Positions 8,266-16,146 of a stretch of 64,000 bases of DNA are shown one piece after another; the first letter of the stretch is position 1; each line of letters opens with the position of its first letter. A model generated the notes under the pieces. The model ran no database searches and was not told the DNA's origin. It saw nothing but the letters and a program-made list of their open reading frames with translations. The translations under genes were made by a program, and so were the position numbers. Source of the DNA: an uncultured Christensenella sp. (lineage in GTDB: Bacteria > Bacillota > Clostridia > Christensenellales > Borkfalkiaceae); NCBI GenBank assembly GCA_910586345.1, contig CAJUHC010000004.1, positions 54,881 to 118,880 on the forward strand. Direction: 5' to 3'.

Positions 8266-9429
8266 TTACTCCTCGCTCCAACCCTCGATATTGGATTCGA
8301 TAGGCGACCAGGTCAGCACAGACGTAGAAAGTATTTTGATACAGTCTACGAGCGGAGCGGTAGCGGTAGCCGTACCGCCAAGTTTTATACCGTTACTCGT
8401 TGTAAGCGTTATAGTATTTTCACCCGCAACGAGGTTTAAAGACGCAGTTACTAAAACGTCCTGGAATTCGTGTTTGGGCGCGTCGGGTTTAGGGTCTATA
8501 CCCGTTATCGATATGCCGGCGTAGTCTATCTTGTTATCATTGACTTTTACCGTATACTCGTCGCCCGTGAGAATAATAGATTCCGTCATCTCTCCGCTTA
8601 CTCTCAGCGTAAGCGTCGCGTCGTCAACCGCAACGTCGGAATTGATTTTAAAAGTCAAAGTCAATCCGTTTCTGTATAAGTAGCCAACGTAGAAACCGTT
8701 GCTCGCGCCGGATACGCCGCCTTTATCGCGCATTATCATATCCAAGCCCTTTGCTTCATTGGACCAGCCTACTCCGCTAAGCGTTTTTATTTTCGTATAT
8801 TCAGCCTCAAAAACGTACTGCGTTTCCTGTTTCCATTTCGCGTACAGCGTAAGATTCGCTGTCATAGGCAGATTAAAGTCGTATTTAGTTTCACAACTTT
8901 CTTCGAGGTACCAACCTCCGAATATGTAACCGTTATCGGGGTGATTGGGTTTTTTAGGCTCGGAAGCCGCAACCCCTCCCTCATATCTGAGAACCTCGGC
9001 TGCAGGAGCGCCGTCGTAGTTTAAATTATAAGTTATCGTATAGGTAGTCGTAACCGTGACCGTTTCGGTCTTTGTTTCGTCGCAGTTACGGCAAGAAATT
9101 GTTTTTAAAGTACCGTCTTCGGAAATTACGCCGCCGTCCCAATCGTGTCCCGTTGCAGCTATGACGAGACTTGTTCCATCGGTAATCTCCTTTAAGCTCG
9201 CCGAGTCTTCGAACATTTTACCGCATTCGCAGATATAATAGGACTTAGTTCCGGCATTTACGCAACTTGCGGGAACTTCGTTTACCTTTACCGAAGTATG
9301 TTTATGTTCCTCGTTGCCGTTTTGATTTTGATTTTCATTTTCGTCGCCGCAAGCAGCGAATGCAAACATACCCGTCAGCATTGACGCCGCCAAAACAAAT
9401 ATTCCAATTTTCTTAACAATTTTATTCAT
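8266..9429 (-). CDS. Secreted lipoprotein with InlB-type repeat and CBM6-like domain
   Basis: A 387-residue protein beginning with a signal peptide that ends in a lipobox (FAFAAC, Cys at about residue 27) followed by an Asn/Glu/Gln-rich linker. A short Cys-containing module (CECGKMFE, CRNCDET) comes next, then a Listeria/Bacteroides-type repeat (TYNLNYDG ... GYIFGGWYLEE ... LTLYAKW, about 130-200). The last part (about 205-375, from FEAEYTKIKTLSG) reads like a CBM6-type beta-sandwich: an EAE start, a GFYVGY strand and LVAGENTITLTT near the end. No catalytic motif is seen. Sitting between two GH3 glycosidases, it is probably a cell-surface sugar-binding partner, an inference from domains and position. 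Confidence 0.8.
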   Translation of the reverse strand: MNKIVKKIGIFVLAASMLTGMFAFAACGDENENQNQNGNEEHKHTSVKVNEVPASCVNAGTKSYYICECGKMFEDSASLKEITDGTSLVIAATGHDWDGGVISEDGTLKTISCRNCDETKTETVTVTTTYTITYNLNYDGAPAAEVLRYEGGVAASEPKKPNHPDNGYIFGGWYLEESCETKYDFNLPMTANLTLYAKWKQETQYVFEAEYTKIKTLSGVGWSNEAKGLDMIMRDKGGVSGASNGFYVGYLYRNGLTLTFKINSDVAVDDATLTLRVSGEMTESIILTGDEYTVKVNDNKIDYAGISITGIDPKPDAPKHEFQDVLVTASLNLVAGENTITLTTSNGIKLGGTATATAPLVDCIKILSTSVLTWSPIESNIEGWSEE

Positions 9430-9449
9430 AAGAGTCTCCTTTGAAAGTC

Positions 9450-9499
9450 TGACGGTCTTTCCGATAACGGACGAACCGCTATCGGAATTTCAACCGTCA
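9450..9499 (-). promoter_or_regulatory. Large intercistronic stem-loop
   Basis: Between the first GH3 gene and the lipoprotein gene, two nested inverted repeats form one long hairpin: outer TGACGGT/ACCGTCA (9450-9456 and 9493-9499) and inner TTCCGATA/TATCGGAA (9459-9466 and 9480-9487). No T-run follows on the minus strand, so it is more likely an RNA processing or stability element than a terminator. Confidence 0.5.
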
Positions 9500-9518
9500 A
9501 TTTATAAGAGGGGATACG

Positions 9519-12500
9519 TTAATTTTTCTTTTTACGTCTTATCGCGTAGACTGCCAAGCCCGTGACAAGGAACGCCGCCGAAGTTACGGCTACGGAAACC
9601 ACGTCTACGGAGCCGTTGCAACCGCCCTTCTTGCCGTCTTCACCGCTGTCTCCTTTTTCGCCGACCGCTTTAACGTCCGTCTTTTCACCGTTTATAACCC
9701 AATAACCGTCTTCGCTGATTGTGATTACGGGAGTAACGCCGTTTTCGCCTTTGTCGCCGGTAACTTTGAATTCGGTCTTTTCTCCGTTAATTACCCAGTA
9801 ACCGTCTTCGCTGATTGTGGGAGCCGCGCCTGCATCGCCTTTATCGCCTTTGAACTCGCTAAGGTCGATAACTATCTGCCAAGCGTCTTCGCCCTGGTCG
9901 CTGTGTTTGTACCAAAGTTTTCCGTCTTCGGTCTTGAACTCGGTTCTGACAATAGTTTTTTCAGCAATCTCCAAAGTAAATCTGAAAGGGAAATTATTAT
10001 TTTTTACGTTATAATAAGCGGTTACTTCAAACGTGCCTGCTTCTTCGGGAATACCCGAAAGTTTACCGCTGGGAAGTATTTCAACGCCTTCGGGCAAACC
10101 TTCCGCACGCGTCCACTGTCCGCCCTTATCGATTCCGCTGCTCATATACGTGAAACCGTCGAAATCAATTCCGTATTCTTTGTCATAATCGATAAAATCA
10201 ATCTGGGAAGTAAAAGCCGCGTCAACTTTGCCTTTCAGCGTCTTCTGGTCAATAGAGAACGCCGGTAAAACTTCGAAAGTTAAATTTGAAATCCAGGTTT
10301 CGCCTTTAAGATTTTCCCATTTATCATCGCCCAATATAACCTTTATCGGCGTAGTATAAGTACCTGTTTCGGTAAAGGTACCGAGTGAATTTCCGCTTGG
10401 TGCATAGAAAGTATATCCGGGAGCAATTATAAAACTTGTATTTTCATCTTCGTGCTCCGCGAGCCAGAGTCTGTCTCCGTTCGATTCGGAAATCCAGCTA
10501 CCGAAGTTTACGAAACCTACCCCAAGTCCCTGTACAACCTTATAAGTCAAATCGGGGAACAGTCCGTTTTTAGCGCTGACGGCGTTGGAATTAGCAACTG
10601 CTTTAAGCATACGCTGTGCGGTTGTGCGAACCGCGTAATAGAGTGCGTCCTGTGCCTCGCCGTCGACTACGGGACGGCCTTTTTCCGTGTCCCAGGTACC
10701 GTCGATTCTTCTTGCAACGTTTCTTTCGCCTGCGTAATCACCCATAGGGAACATATGACAGCGAACCACCATATTTCCGGGCCAGCCCCAGCTCGAACCC
10801 TCGTAATAATCGGTAACCGCTAATCCGTCGAATCCCCATTCGTCTTCGAGAAGTTTTACAAACAGATTGTAGTTCGAACCCGCGGGAACGCCGCCGATAC
10901 GGTTGAACGCGCACATCATACCCGTTGCTCCGCCCTCTTTAACCGCATACTCGAAAGGTTTAAGATAAATTTCGCGCATCGCCTGCTCGTTCGTCCAGGT
11001 GCAGACTCCGCCGTTAGTAGTTCTGTTCGTTTCCTGATTGTTCAAAGCGAGGTGTTTAAGATAAGTAATAAGTCCTCTGCTCGCCGCGCCTCTTACCGCG
11101 CCCGCCGCGATTTTGCCCGCTAAAAGCCCGTCTTCGGAATAGTACTCGAAGTTTCTTCCGCAATAAGGATTACGGTGAATATTCATACCGGGACCGTACC
11201 AACCCGTTATCAGAGTGCCTTGATTGGTTTCGCTGTGAATAGCTTCTTCGCCGACCATTGTTCCGAATTGCTCCGCAAGGTCATCGTTCCAGGTGCTCGA
11301 TATATTGACCGCCGCACACCAGCCGAAGCCTCTTCCTCCCGCCGTCGCGCCTATTTGCGCGGGACCGTCGGTATCGTTCGTTCTGGGTTTACCGATTCTT
11401 TCGAGTGCGGCTGTATTATACAATCCCGAACTGACGAGAGTTTTCATTTCGTCCCAGGTAAGCTGGTTCATAAATTCGACCCATTTTGCATCGTCTTCTA
11501 TACCGGTCATCTGATAAAGCTGTTTTACGTTTTCCGCGCTCATGTCCGCAGCCTGCGACCATTCTGCGGGAATTACCGCGTCTACCACCCAAGGGTCGGT
11601 CGATTTATCCTGCGTAGATACGTACGTATTCTGCGAGTCGAGATAATTTATAGCTTCGTCGCTGAATCTTACGTCGCCCGCGGTTTCGGGCAGTTCGAGC
11701 CCCGTAGCTCTCGACATAAAGTCGACGCCGCTACCGTCCGCCGTATATTTGGACTTATCTACGTTAAACATATCGTCGCCCGAGAAAAGTTTTGTATAAG
11801 CGGTACCCGTCGTTTCGTCTTCGGTATACTCGCTGTCCGCCGAATGAGTATATTCGAAAGTTTCCCATTTGTTATGAGAATCTTTATTTAAAGAAATCTC
11901 GTATTTTCCGTCCTCTAAGACGTAATTTCCCGCGTTAAGACTCCAGGACGACATATCTCTCTTATCGAAAGAAACAGTCACCGTTTCGCTTTCGCCCGCC
12001 GCGATTAAACCGGTCTTGTCGAACGCAACGAGATTTGCGCTCGCCTTTTCGATTCCTCCGGGAGTGTAAGGCGGGTTATAGTAAACCTGCACCACTTCCT
12101 TGCCGGCGACATCGCCCGTGTTCGTAACTTTTACGCTGAAAGAAATCGTATCTCCGCTTGTCACGGGAGTACCGACGATTTCCTGAGTAAACGACGTATA
12201 CGAAAGACCGTATCCGAAAGGATAAGTTACGTTTTCTTCGTACCAGGTATCGCCGCTTCCCGCCTGCGCCTCGTTCATTACGGTTGCTTTCGTTTCGTAA
12301 TAACGGTAACCGAGATAAATACCTTCCGCGTAATCGACGCTGTGATACGAGTTGGAACCGTCGTCCACGAAATCGGGGTCTTCGGCAAGTTCCTTATCGA
12401 GATAATAAATATCGCCGTTTTTATCGAGTACGGTATTATGCGCAGATAAATCGGTATAATTTTGCGAGTTATCTCCGAAATTCTGCCAGGTGGGGTCTTT

Positions 12501-13451
12501 GCTCATATCCGTTACCCAGGTATCTACCGTTCTGCCGGAAGGACTTACGGTACCGTCGAGTACGCCTGGAATATCTTTAAGACCGCTTTCTCCGGGATAA
12601 CCTATCCAGAGAACGGCGTCGACGCTGTCGCTTGTCTGAAGATAATCGACTTCCATAGGAGCCGCCGTATTGAGAAGCACGACTACTTTCGCAAATTGGG
12701 TTTTCGCGTATTCGATTAATTCCTTTTCCTTATCCCTGAGTTGGAGATAATGTTTTTCGGGCTGAGCAGGGTCGCGCAGGAACGCTTTATCGCTAATTCC
12801 CATATACGGCTCGTAATTGTCCTGAGACTCCGTTTCGAGTCTTGAAATAGTAATAATAGCCGCGCCGTTATAATCGGTGAAAGACGATTCCTTGCCCTTT
12901 ACCAAATCCATTTTGGGTCCGTTTACGTCGCAGAACTCCGTAGGACGGTCCTCGTTCCACGCATTCTTTTCGAAATAAACATCGAGTAAAGCCTTATTGT
13001 AGTCGTATTCGTGTTCCGCCAAGCCGTTATAGAGCGTATGGCAACCGTGAGTCGCTTCCGTTCCTTCGCACTTGTCTTTGGGATTTACCCAAATGTTTCC
13101 CGAGCCGCCGCCGGACAAAACCATTGCGCCTTCCGACTGCGACCAATCTTCGGGGTTATAGAAACTGTGGAATACGGTTACTTTCTTATCGTTGCCTTTC
13201 AGGGGAAGGGCTTTGTCTTTATTCTTTAAAAGCACCGTACCTTCCTCGACTATCTTGCGGTTAAGTTCGTGCTGAGCTTCGTAGATTGCGTTTTTGGAAT
13301 CGTATCCGCTCGTATAAGAAGCCGCTTCCGCGCCGAGTTTTTTATCGGTAAACAAAGCGTTGCCGATTACGGGAACAGACATTGCGGCGGCCATAGTAAC
13401 CGCTATAAGCGCGCGCCCCGTTCTTTTTCCTGTTTTAAAAATTTTTCTCAC
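9519..13451 (-). CDS. Large secreted GH3 family glycosidase, swapped domains, C-terminal membrane anchor
   Basis: A 1310-residue protein with a signal-peptide-like N-terminus (hydrophobic stretch about 14-33). The order is: GH3 C-type domain (VLLKNKDKALPL near 73), Fn3-like domain (GYGLSYTSFTQEI, GKEVVQVYYNPPY), TIM barrel (DTDGPAQIG, GRNFEYYSEDG, LKHLALNNQE, nucleophile Asp in AVTDYYEG near 890), a putative Ig domain of the He_PIG type (LPEGVEILPSGKLSGIPEE), and two 15-residue tandem repeats with collagen-like GDKG/GEKGDSGEDG pieces. It ends in GGCNGS, one membrane helix and RRKKKN, with no LPXTG. First gene of the operon and a paralogue of the GH3 gene at 5326-8262. Likely acts outside the cell on beta-linked glucosides or similar sugars. 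Confidence 0.9.
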   Translation of the reverse strand: MRKIFKTGKRTGRALIAVTMAAAMSVPVIGNALFTDKKLGAEAASYTSGYDSKNAIYEAQHELNRKIVEEGTVLLKNKDKALPLKGNDKKVTVFHSFYNPEDWSQSEGAMVLSGGGSGNIWVNPKDKCEGTEATHGCHTLYNGLAEHEYDYNKALLDVYFEKNAWNEDRPTEFCDVNGPKMDLVKGKESSFTDYNGAAIITISRLETESQDNYEPYMGISDKAFLRDPAQPEKHYLQLRDKEKELIEYAKTQFAKVVVLLNTAAPMEVDYLQTSDSVDAVLWIGYPGESGLKDIPGVLDGTVSPSGRTVDTWVTDMSKDPTWQNFGDNSQNYTDLSAHNTVLDKNGDIYYLDKELAEDPDFVDDGSNSYHSVDYAEGIYLGYRYYETKATVMNEAQAGSGDTWYEENVTYPFGYGLSYTSFTQEIVGTPVTSGDTISFSVKVTNTGDVAGKEVVQVYYNPPYTPGGIEKASANLVAFDKTGLIAAGESETVTVSFDKRDMSSWSLNAGNYVLEDGKYEISLNKDSHNKWETFEYTHSADSEYTEDETTGTAYTKLFSGDDMFNVDKSKYTADGSGVDFMSRATGLELPETAGDVRFSDEAINYLDSQNTYVSTQDKSTDPWVVDAVIPAEWSQAADMSAENVKQLYQMTGIEDDAKWVEFMNQLTWDEMKTLVSSGLYNTAALERIGKPRTNDTDGPAQIGATAGGRGFGWCAAVNISSTWNDDLAEQFGTMVGEEAIHSETNQGTLITGWYGPGMNIHRNPYCGRNFEYYSEDGLLAGKIAAGAVRGAASRGLITYLKHLALNNQETNRTTNGGVCTWTNEQAMREIYLKPFEYAVKEGGATGMMCAFNRIGGVPAGSNYNLFVKLLEDEWGFDGLAVTDYYEGSSWGWPGNMVVRCHMFPMGDYAGERNVARRIDGTWDTEKGRPVVDGEAQDALYYAVRTTAQRMLKAVANSNAVSAKNGLFPDLTYKVVQGLGVGFVNFGSWISESNGDRLWLAEHEDENTSFIIAPGYTFYAPSGNSLGTFTETGTYTTPIKVILGDDKWENLKGETWISNLTFEVLPAFSIDQKTLKGKVDAAFTSQIDFIDYDKEYGIDFDGFTYMSSGIDKGGQWTRAEGLPEGVEILPSGKLSGIPEEAGTFEVTAYYNVKNNNFPFRFTLEIAEKTIVRTEFKTEDGKLWYKHSDQGEDAWQIVIDLSEFKGDKGDAGAAPTISEDGYWVINGEKTEFKVTGDKGENGVTPVITISEDGYWVINGEKTDVKAVGEKGDSGEDGKKGGCNGSVDVVSVAVTSAAFLVTGLAVYAIRRKKKN
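9678..9818 (-). repeat. Tandem coding repeat in GH3 C-terminus
   Basis: Two 45-nt units encoding TISEDGYWVINGEKT lie at 9678-9722 and 9774-9818, a 96-nt period. The bases differ at several wobble positions, so the duplication is not fresh. Gly-Asp-Lys-Gly collagen-like spacers lie between and around them, suggesting a wall-spanning stalk. Confidence 0.75.
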
Positions 13452-13484
13452 CTTTTAATTCTCCTGATATTTTTTAAAAATTTT

Positions 13485-13605
13485 ACGAACTTCCGTTCGT
13501 TATTCCCCCGACGCACATCCCTTGCGGAATATTCGTCCGTTAAGCAAAACGCCTGAGCGGGTTTGCTCGGTTCAATCCTGCCGAATTATTTGCTAACGCC
13601 TCCTT
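13485..13605 (-). promoter_or_regulatory. Structured 5' leader of the GH3 operon
   Basis: The 419-bp gap between the GH3 and kinase genes holds an unusually structured leader. On the minus strand a long-range stem pairs 13589-13598 with 13538-13549 (GTTAGCAAA with TTTGCTTAAC, one bulge). It encloses CCGA/TCGG (13581-13584 with 13567-13570) and GAGC/GCTC (13565-13568 with 13555-13558); these two share one or two bases. A separate perfect hairpin ACGAAC-GGAA-GTTCGT lies at 13485-13500, close to the Shine-Dalgarno sequence. I recognise no named riboswitch. It may be a cis-regulatory RNA or only an mRNA-stabilising leader. Confidence 0.35.
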
Positions 13606-13692
13606 AAAATTAAAATTCCCTACGGTTCAAGCCAAAGAAAATACGAAACTAAAAAGAACCGTAATATTTGTGCGATTTAACTTATCGCCCAA

Positions 13693-13721
13693 ATTATTAC
13701 ATTAATTTTTAAAAACAGATA
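13693..13721 (-). promoter_or_regulatory. Candidate activator-dependent promoter of GH3 operon
   Basis: On the minus strand an AATAAT -10 with an upstream TG (13693-13698) is preceded 17 bp away by the poor -35 TATCTG (13716-13721). The weak -35 directly beside a phased direct repeat fits a promoter needing an activator. The leader would be about 235 nt. Confidence 0.45.
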
Positions 13722-13761
13722 AATTTTGGTTAATTCGGTATAAAAATTGGTAAATTCGGTA
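13721..13761 (-). promoter_or_regulatory. Candidate LytTR operator (21-bp phased direct repeat)
   Basis: Two 20-bp near-identical copies, 13721-13740 and 13742-13761, read TACCGAATTnACCAA on the minus strand with a 21-bp period, two helical turns. LytTR regulators bind such direct repeats just upstream of the -35. The adjacent LytTR response regulator gene makes it the obvious candidate ligand. Confidence 0.55.
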
Positions 13762-13790
13762 AGTTTTTGTTGCGTCTTATCATTTACGGT

Positions 13791-13842
13791 TAAAAAATCC
13801 GCCTTTCTATCGTCCTTTTTATACAGACGAGAGAAAGGCGGA
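13791..13842 (-). terminator. Terminator of the two-component genes
   Basis: Arms TCCGCCTTTCT (13798-13808) and AGAAAGGCGGA (13832-13842) with an inner CGTC/GACG stem. On the minus strand the stem is followed by six T. It ends the kinase transcript just before the GH3 operator. Confidence 0.85.
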
Positions 13843-13870
13843 AACACGTCGGAATTATTTAACCGTATTA

Positions 13871-15217
13871 TTACCAACGGACGGCAACGGGAAACAGAAT
13901 ATCGAGATTGAACCGTTCGTCGTCCACGCTCATTATAAGTTCGCCGGAGTATTTATTAACTATATTGCTTATGCTTTTCGTGCCGAATCCGTGGTAGCGC
14001 GTATCTTTTTTCGTTGTCTTGGGAAAACCGTCCTCAAACTCGATTTGACTGCTGCAATAGTTGTCTATATGAATATAAATGAAACCGTTTTCTTCCTTTA
14101 CTGAAAGACTGATAAACCTCCGCTCCGTATTCTCCGTAAGCTCCTTTTCGATTGCGTTATCCAAAGCGTTGCCGAAAAGCGAAGCAATATCTGTCGGACT
14201 GAGGAACGCGAGTTTCGCTCCGTCCGCAAGACAGCTGAAAGCGATTTCGTTTTTCTCGCAAAGCAATCCCTTTTCGGACAGAACGATATCGAGCGCGTCG
14301 TTGCCAGTCTGCGCGGTACTGTCGTAAAAAGCGATACACTCGCTGAGTTCGTCCAAATACGCTTTTCTCGCCGCTTTATCGTCGAGTTTTTCCAACAGTG
14401 CGAGCTGATGTTTTAAATCGTGGCATTTCGCGTTTATTATATCTATCGTTTCCTTGGACATCTCGTGGTGCTTTCTTTCGGTGTGCATCATATGCTCCAA
14501 AACCGCGTTGTCGTCGGTGAGCTTTTTCTCCTTTAAAAATCCGAACTGAATTACAATGGCGGAAACACAGCTCACCGCGGCGTACGTGCTGGTAAAAACG
14601 CGCATATTCTTAACGTCTACTTCCCGTTTAAGGTATTCCGCGAAAATATTGTCCGAGAATGAGCTGAGCAATATGCAGATTAAAATAATACACAGCGAGA
14701 TTACGAAAGCCCGTCCGTCGTAAATATCCGAAGCAAATTTACGGCGCCCCGGCCAGACGAAAATCAGAAAGAACGCGACGCCCGTCACGCAGTAAATAAA
14801 AAAATCGAAGATAAAAATATCAGCCCAGGTCGGCAGTTCGACGGAAAAAAGATAGCGTATAATATTGCCGACGGAATAAGCGGTATGCTGTACGGCGTAT
14901 GCGCCCGTTGCAAAATAGACCGCGCCTAAAACGTTGATTCTGAAACTGATAAAAGCCGCGGCGGCAAGGTAAATCGTTACGAAAATAAAATATACGGGCG
15001 AGTATACCGGATTCCCGCCGTTAATAACACGGATTATAGCCCAAGTCGCCGTTACCAAAAGAAAATAGCCGGAAAAACTTATTACCGTGCGCATAGGAAA
15101 ATAATTTTTTCTCGGCTGATAAATTATGAATATTATAAGGCAAAACAGCAATTGAAGAGCAAAAATATAACCGTACAGCTGATGATATAAATCGCCGTAC
15201 ATCTGTTCGTATAACAA
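13871..15217 (-). CDS. GHKL-type sensor histidine kinase (AgrC/NatK-like)
   Basis: A 448-residue protein: about six membrane helices in the first 220 residues, a coiled-coil linker, then the kinase core. The phosphorylated His lies in CHDLKHQL (near 265), the N-box is LFGNALDNAIE (near 345), and the glycine box is GFGTKSISN (near 410). This matches the AgrC-like GHKL family that pairs with LytTR regulators. The start is TTG at 15217, supported by GGAGG 7 nt or so upstream; the first internal ATG is too far from that site. It follows the response regulator gene by 35 nt. The signal is unknown; location suggests it senses something linked to sugar breakdown at the cell surface. Confidence 0.9.
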   Translation of the reverse strand: MLYEQMYGDLYHQLYGYIFALQLLFCLIIFIIYQPRKNYFPMRTVISFSGYFLLVTATWAIIRVINGGNPVYSPVYFIFVTIYLAAAAFISFRINVLGAVYFATGAYAVQHTAYSVGNIIRYLFSVELPTWADIFIFDFFIYCVTGVAFFLIFVWPGRRKFASDIYDGRAFVISLCIILICILLSSFSDNIFAEYLKREVDVKNMRVFTSTYAAVSCVSAIVIQFGFLKEKKLTDDNAVLEHMMHTERKHHEMSKETIDIINAKCHDLKHQLALLEKLDDKAARKAYLDELSECIAFYDSTAQTGNDALDIVLSEKGLLCEKNEIAFSCLADGAKLAFLSPTDIASLFGNALDNAIEKELTENTERRFISLSVKEENGFIYIHIDNYCSSQIEFEDGFPKTTKKDTRYHGFGTKSISNIVNKYSGELIMSVDDERFNLDILFPVAVRW

Positions 15218-15252
15218 TCCTCGCCCTCCTTGCCGTTTTATTTCACTCTTCT

Positions 15253-15954
15253 CTATCCGCGCAGGAATTTAAGCATATCCGTTTTAAAGTCTTTTATCCT
15301 GCGCCTAGAAAGAGGCAATTGTACTCCGTTTACCGTCACGTCCGTCTGAGTGACCTGCTGAATAAAACGAAGGTTGACGATGCAACCGCTGTTACACATT
15401 GAAAATCCGCTGCCTTCAAGCAGTTCCGCCATATCCTCCATATTACGCCGTTCCCGCAATTCGCCTTGGGCGGTATTGTATACGATATAATTTTTATCTT
15501 TTTCAATATAGTAAATCTGTGTAACGGGAATACGGAAATAACTTCCGTCGCTTTTTATGATAATGTCGTTCGCGCTCCGCGCTTCAACGTACTTAATAGC
15601 CTTTTTCAGTTTATCTTTAAAGTTGAAATACTTAATAGGTTTAACTACGAAATCGACTGCGTTTACTTCGTAACCTTCTATCGCGTATTTAGCCATTTTG
15701 GTAATGAACACGATACATATTTCGCTATCGGTCTGACGCAGTTTTCTCGCAGTGGTCATCCCGTCGATTAACGGCATTTCTATATCGAGAAAAGCTATAT
15801 CGTATACGGGTTTATAGTCGGTAATAAAATCCATTCCGCTGTTGTATAGCGTAACGCTGAATTCGATACCCGATTCTTTGGAATACGCTTCTATATAATC
15901 TTTCACCTGCGACTGATACAGTCTGTCGTCGTCTACGATTGCTACCCTTATCAT
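15253..15954 (-). CDS. LytTR family response regulator
   Basis: A 233-residue regulator. The receiver domain (1-120) starts IRVAIVDDDRLYQ with the acidic pocket, has the phospho-accepting Asp in DIAFLDIEMP and the conserved Lys in VVKPIKY. The C-terminal LytTR DNA-binding domain (about 135-233) shows IYYIEKDKNYIVY, the family RRNMEDM helix and a CNSGCIVNLRFI segment. ATG at 15954 gives the usual MIRVAIVDDD start; a TTG four codons earlier is less likely. First gene of the pair with the kinase. Likely binds the 21-bp repeats at 13721-13761 upstream of the GH3 operon, an inference from family behaviour and distance. Confidence 0.9.
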   Translation of the reverse strand: MIRVAIVDDDRLYQSQVKDYIEAYSKESGIEFSVTLYNSGMDFITDYKPVYDIAFLDIEMPLIDGMTTARKLRQTDSEICIVFITKMAKYAIEGYEVNAVDFVVKPIKYFNFKDKLKKAIKYVEARSANDIIIKSDGSYFRIPVTQIYYIEKDKNYIVYNTAQGELRERRNMEDMAELLEGSGFSMCNSGCIVNLRFIQQVTQTDVTVNGVQLPLSRRRIKDFKTDMLKFLRG

Positions 15955-15978
15955 ATTTAAAACCAATAGATACCGTTT

Positions 15979-16022
15979 CAGGCTTTTTGTATGACAAAAA
16001 GCCTGACGGGGACGTCCCCGTC
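15979..16022 (-). promoter_or_regulatory. Two back-to-back hairpins in the response-regulator leader
   Basis: An 18-bp perfect palindrome (16005-16022, GACGGGGACGTCCCCGTC) abuts an 11-bp stem CAGGCTTTTTG/CAAAAAGCCTG with a 5-nt loop (15979-16005). Both lie in the predicted 5' leader between promoter and start. No T-run follows on the minus strand. They could be protein sites, an attenuator or a remnant of a small mobile repeat. Confidence 0.5.
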
Positions 16023-16039
16023 AAAATTTAGTTAATTAA

Positions 16040-16068
16040 ATTATATTACAACAATATACGTTTGTCAA
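16040..16068 (-). promoter_or_regulatory. Sigma-A promoter of the two-component genes
   Basis: On the minus strand TTGACA (16063-16068), 17-bp spacer, TATAAT (16040-16045): both boxes match the consensus perfectly. Start of transcription is expected near 16033, about 80 nt before the ATG at 15954. Confidence 0.9.
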
Positions 16069-16094
16069 TACCGAGTTTCAAGTTAAATTACCGT

Positions 16095-16133
16095 AAAAAA
16101 ATCGGTTCGGGTTATCGCCGGACCGATTTTTTT
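16095..16133. terminator. Terminator of the polysaccharide operon
   Basis: Arms 16095-16110 (AAAAAATCGGTTCGG core) and 16118-16133 with a 7-nt loop and A/T runs on both sides. It lies 14 nt past the end of wzx and stops leftward transcripts of the long sugar operon. Confidence 0.85.
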
Positions 16134-16146
16134 ATTCTATTTTATA

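Noticed and set aside
11175..11891. 238-codon open frame on the + strand opposite the long GH3 gene
   Set aside because: Antisense shadow of conserved catalytic-domain sequence; no family motif and no promoter.
13721..13761. Phased direct repeats as a CRISPR-like array
   Set aside because: Only two copies, separated by one base, with no spacers and no cas genes; a regulator site is a better reading.
13677..13877. Possible 66-codon gene on the - strand after the kinase
   Set aside because: It runs through the kinase terminator and the candidate LytTR operator, has no ribosome site and an AT-rich random composition.
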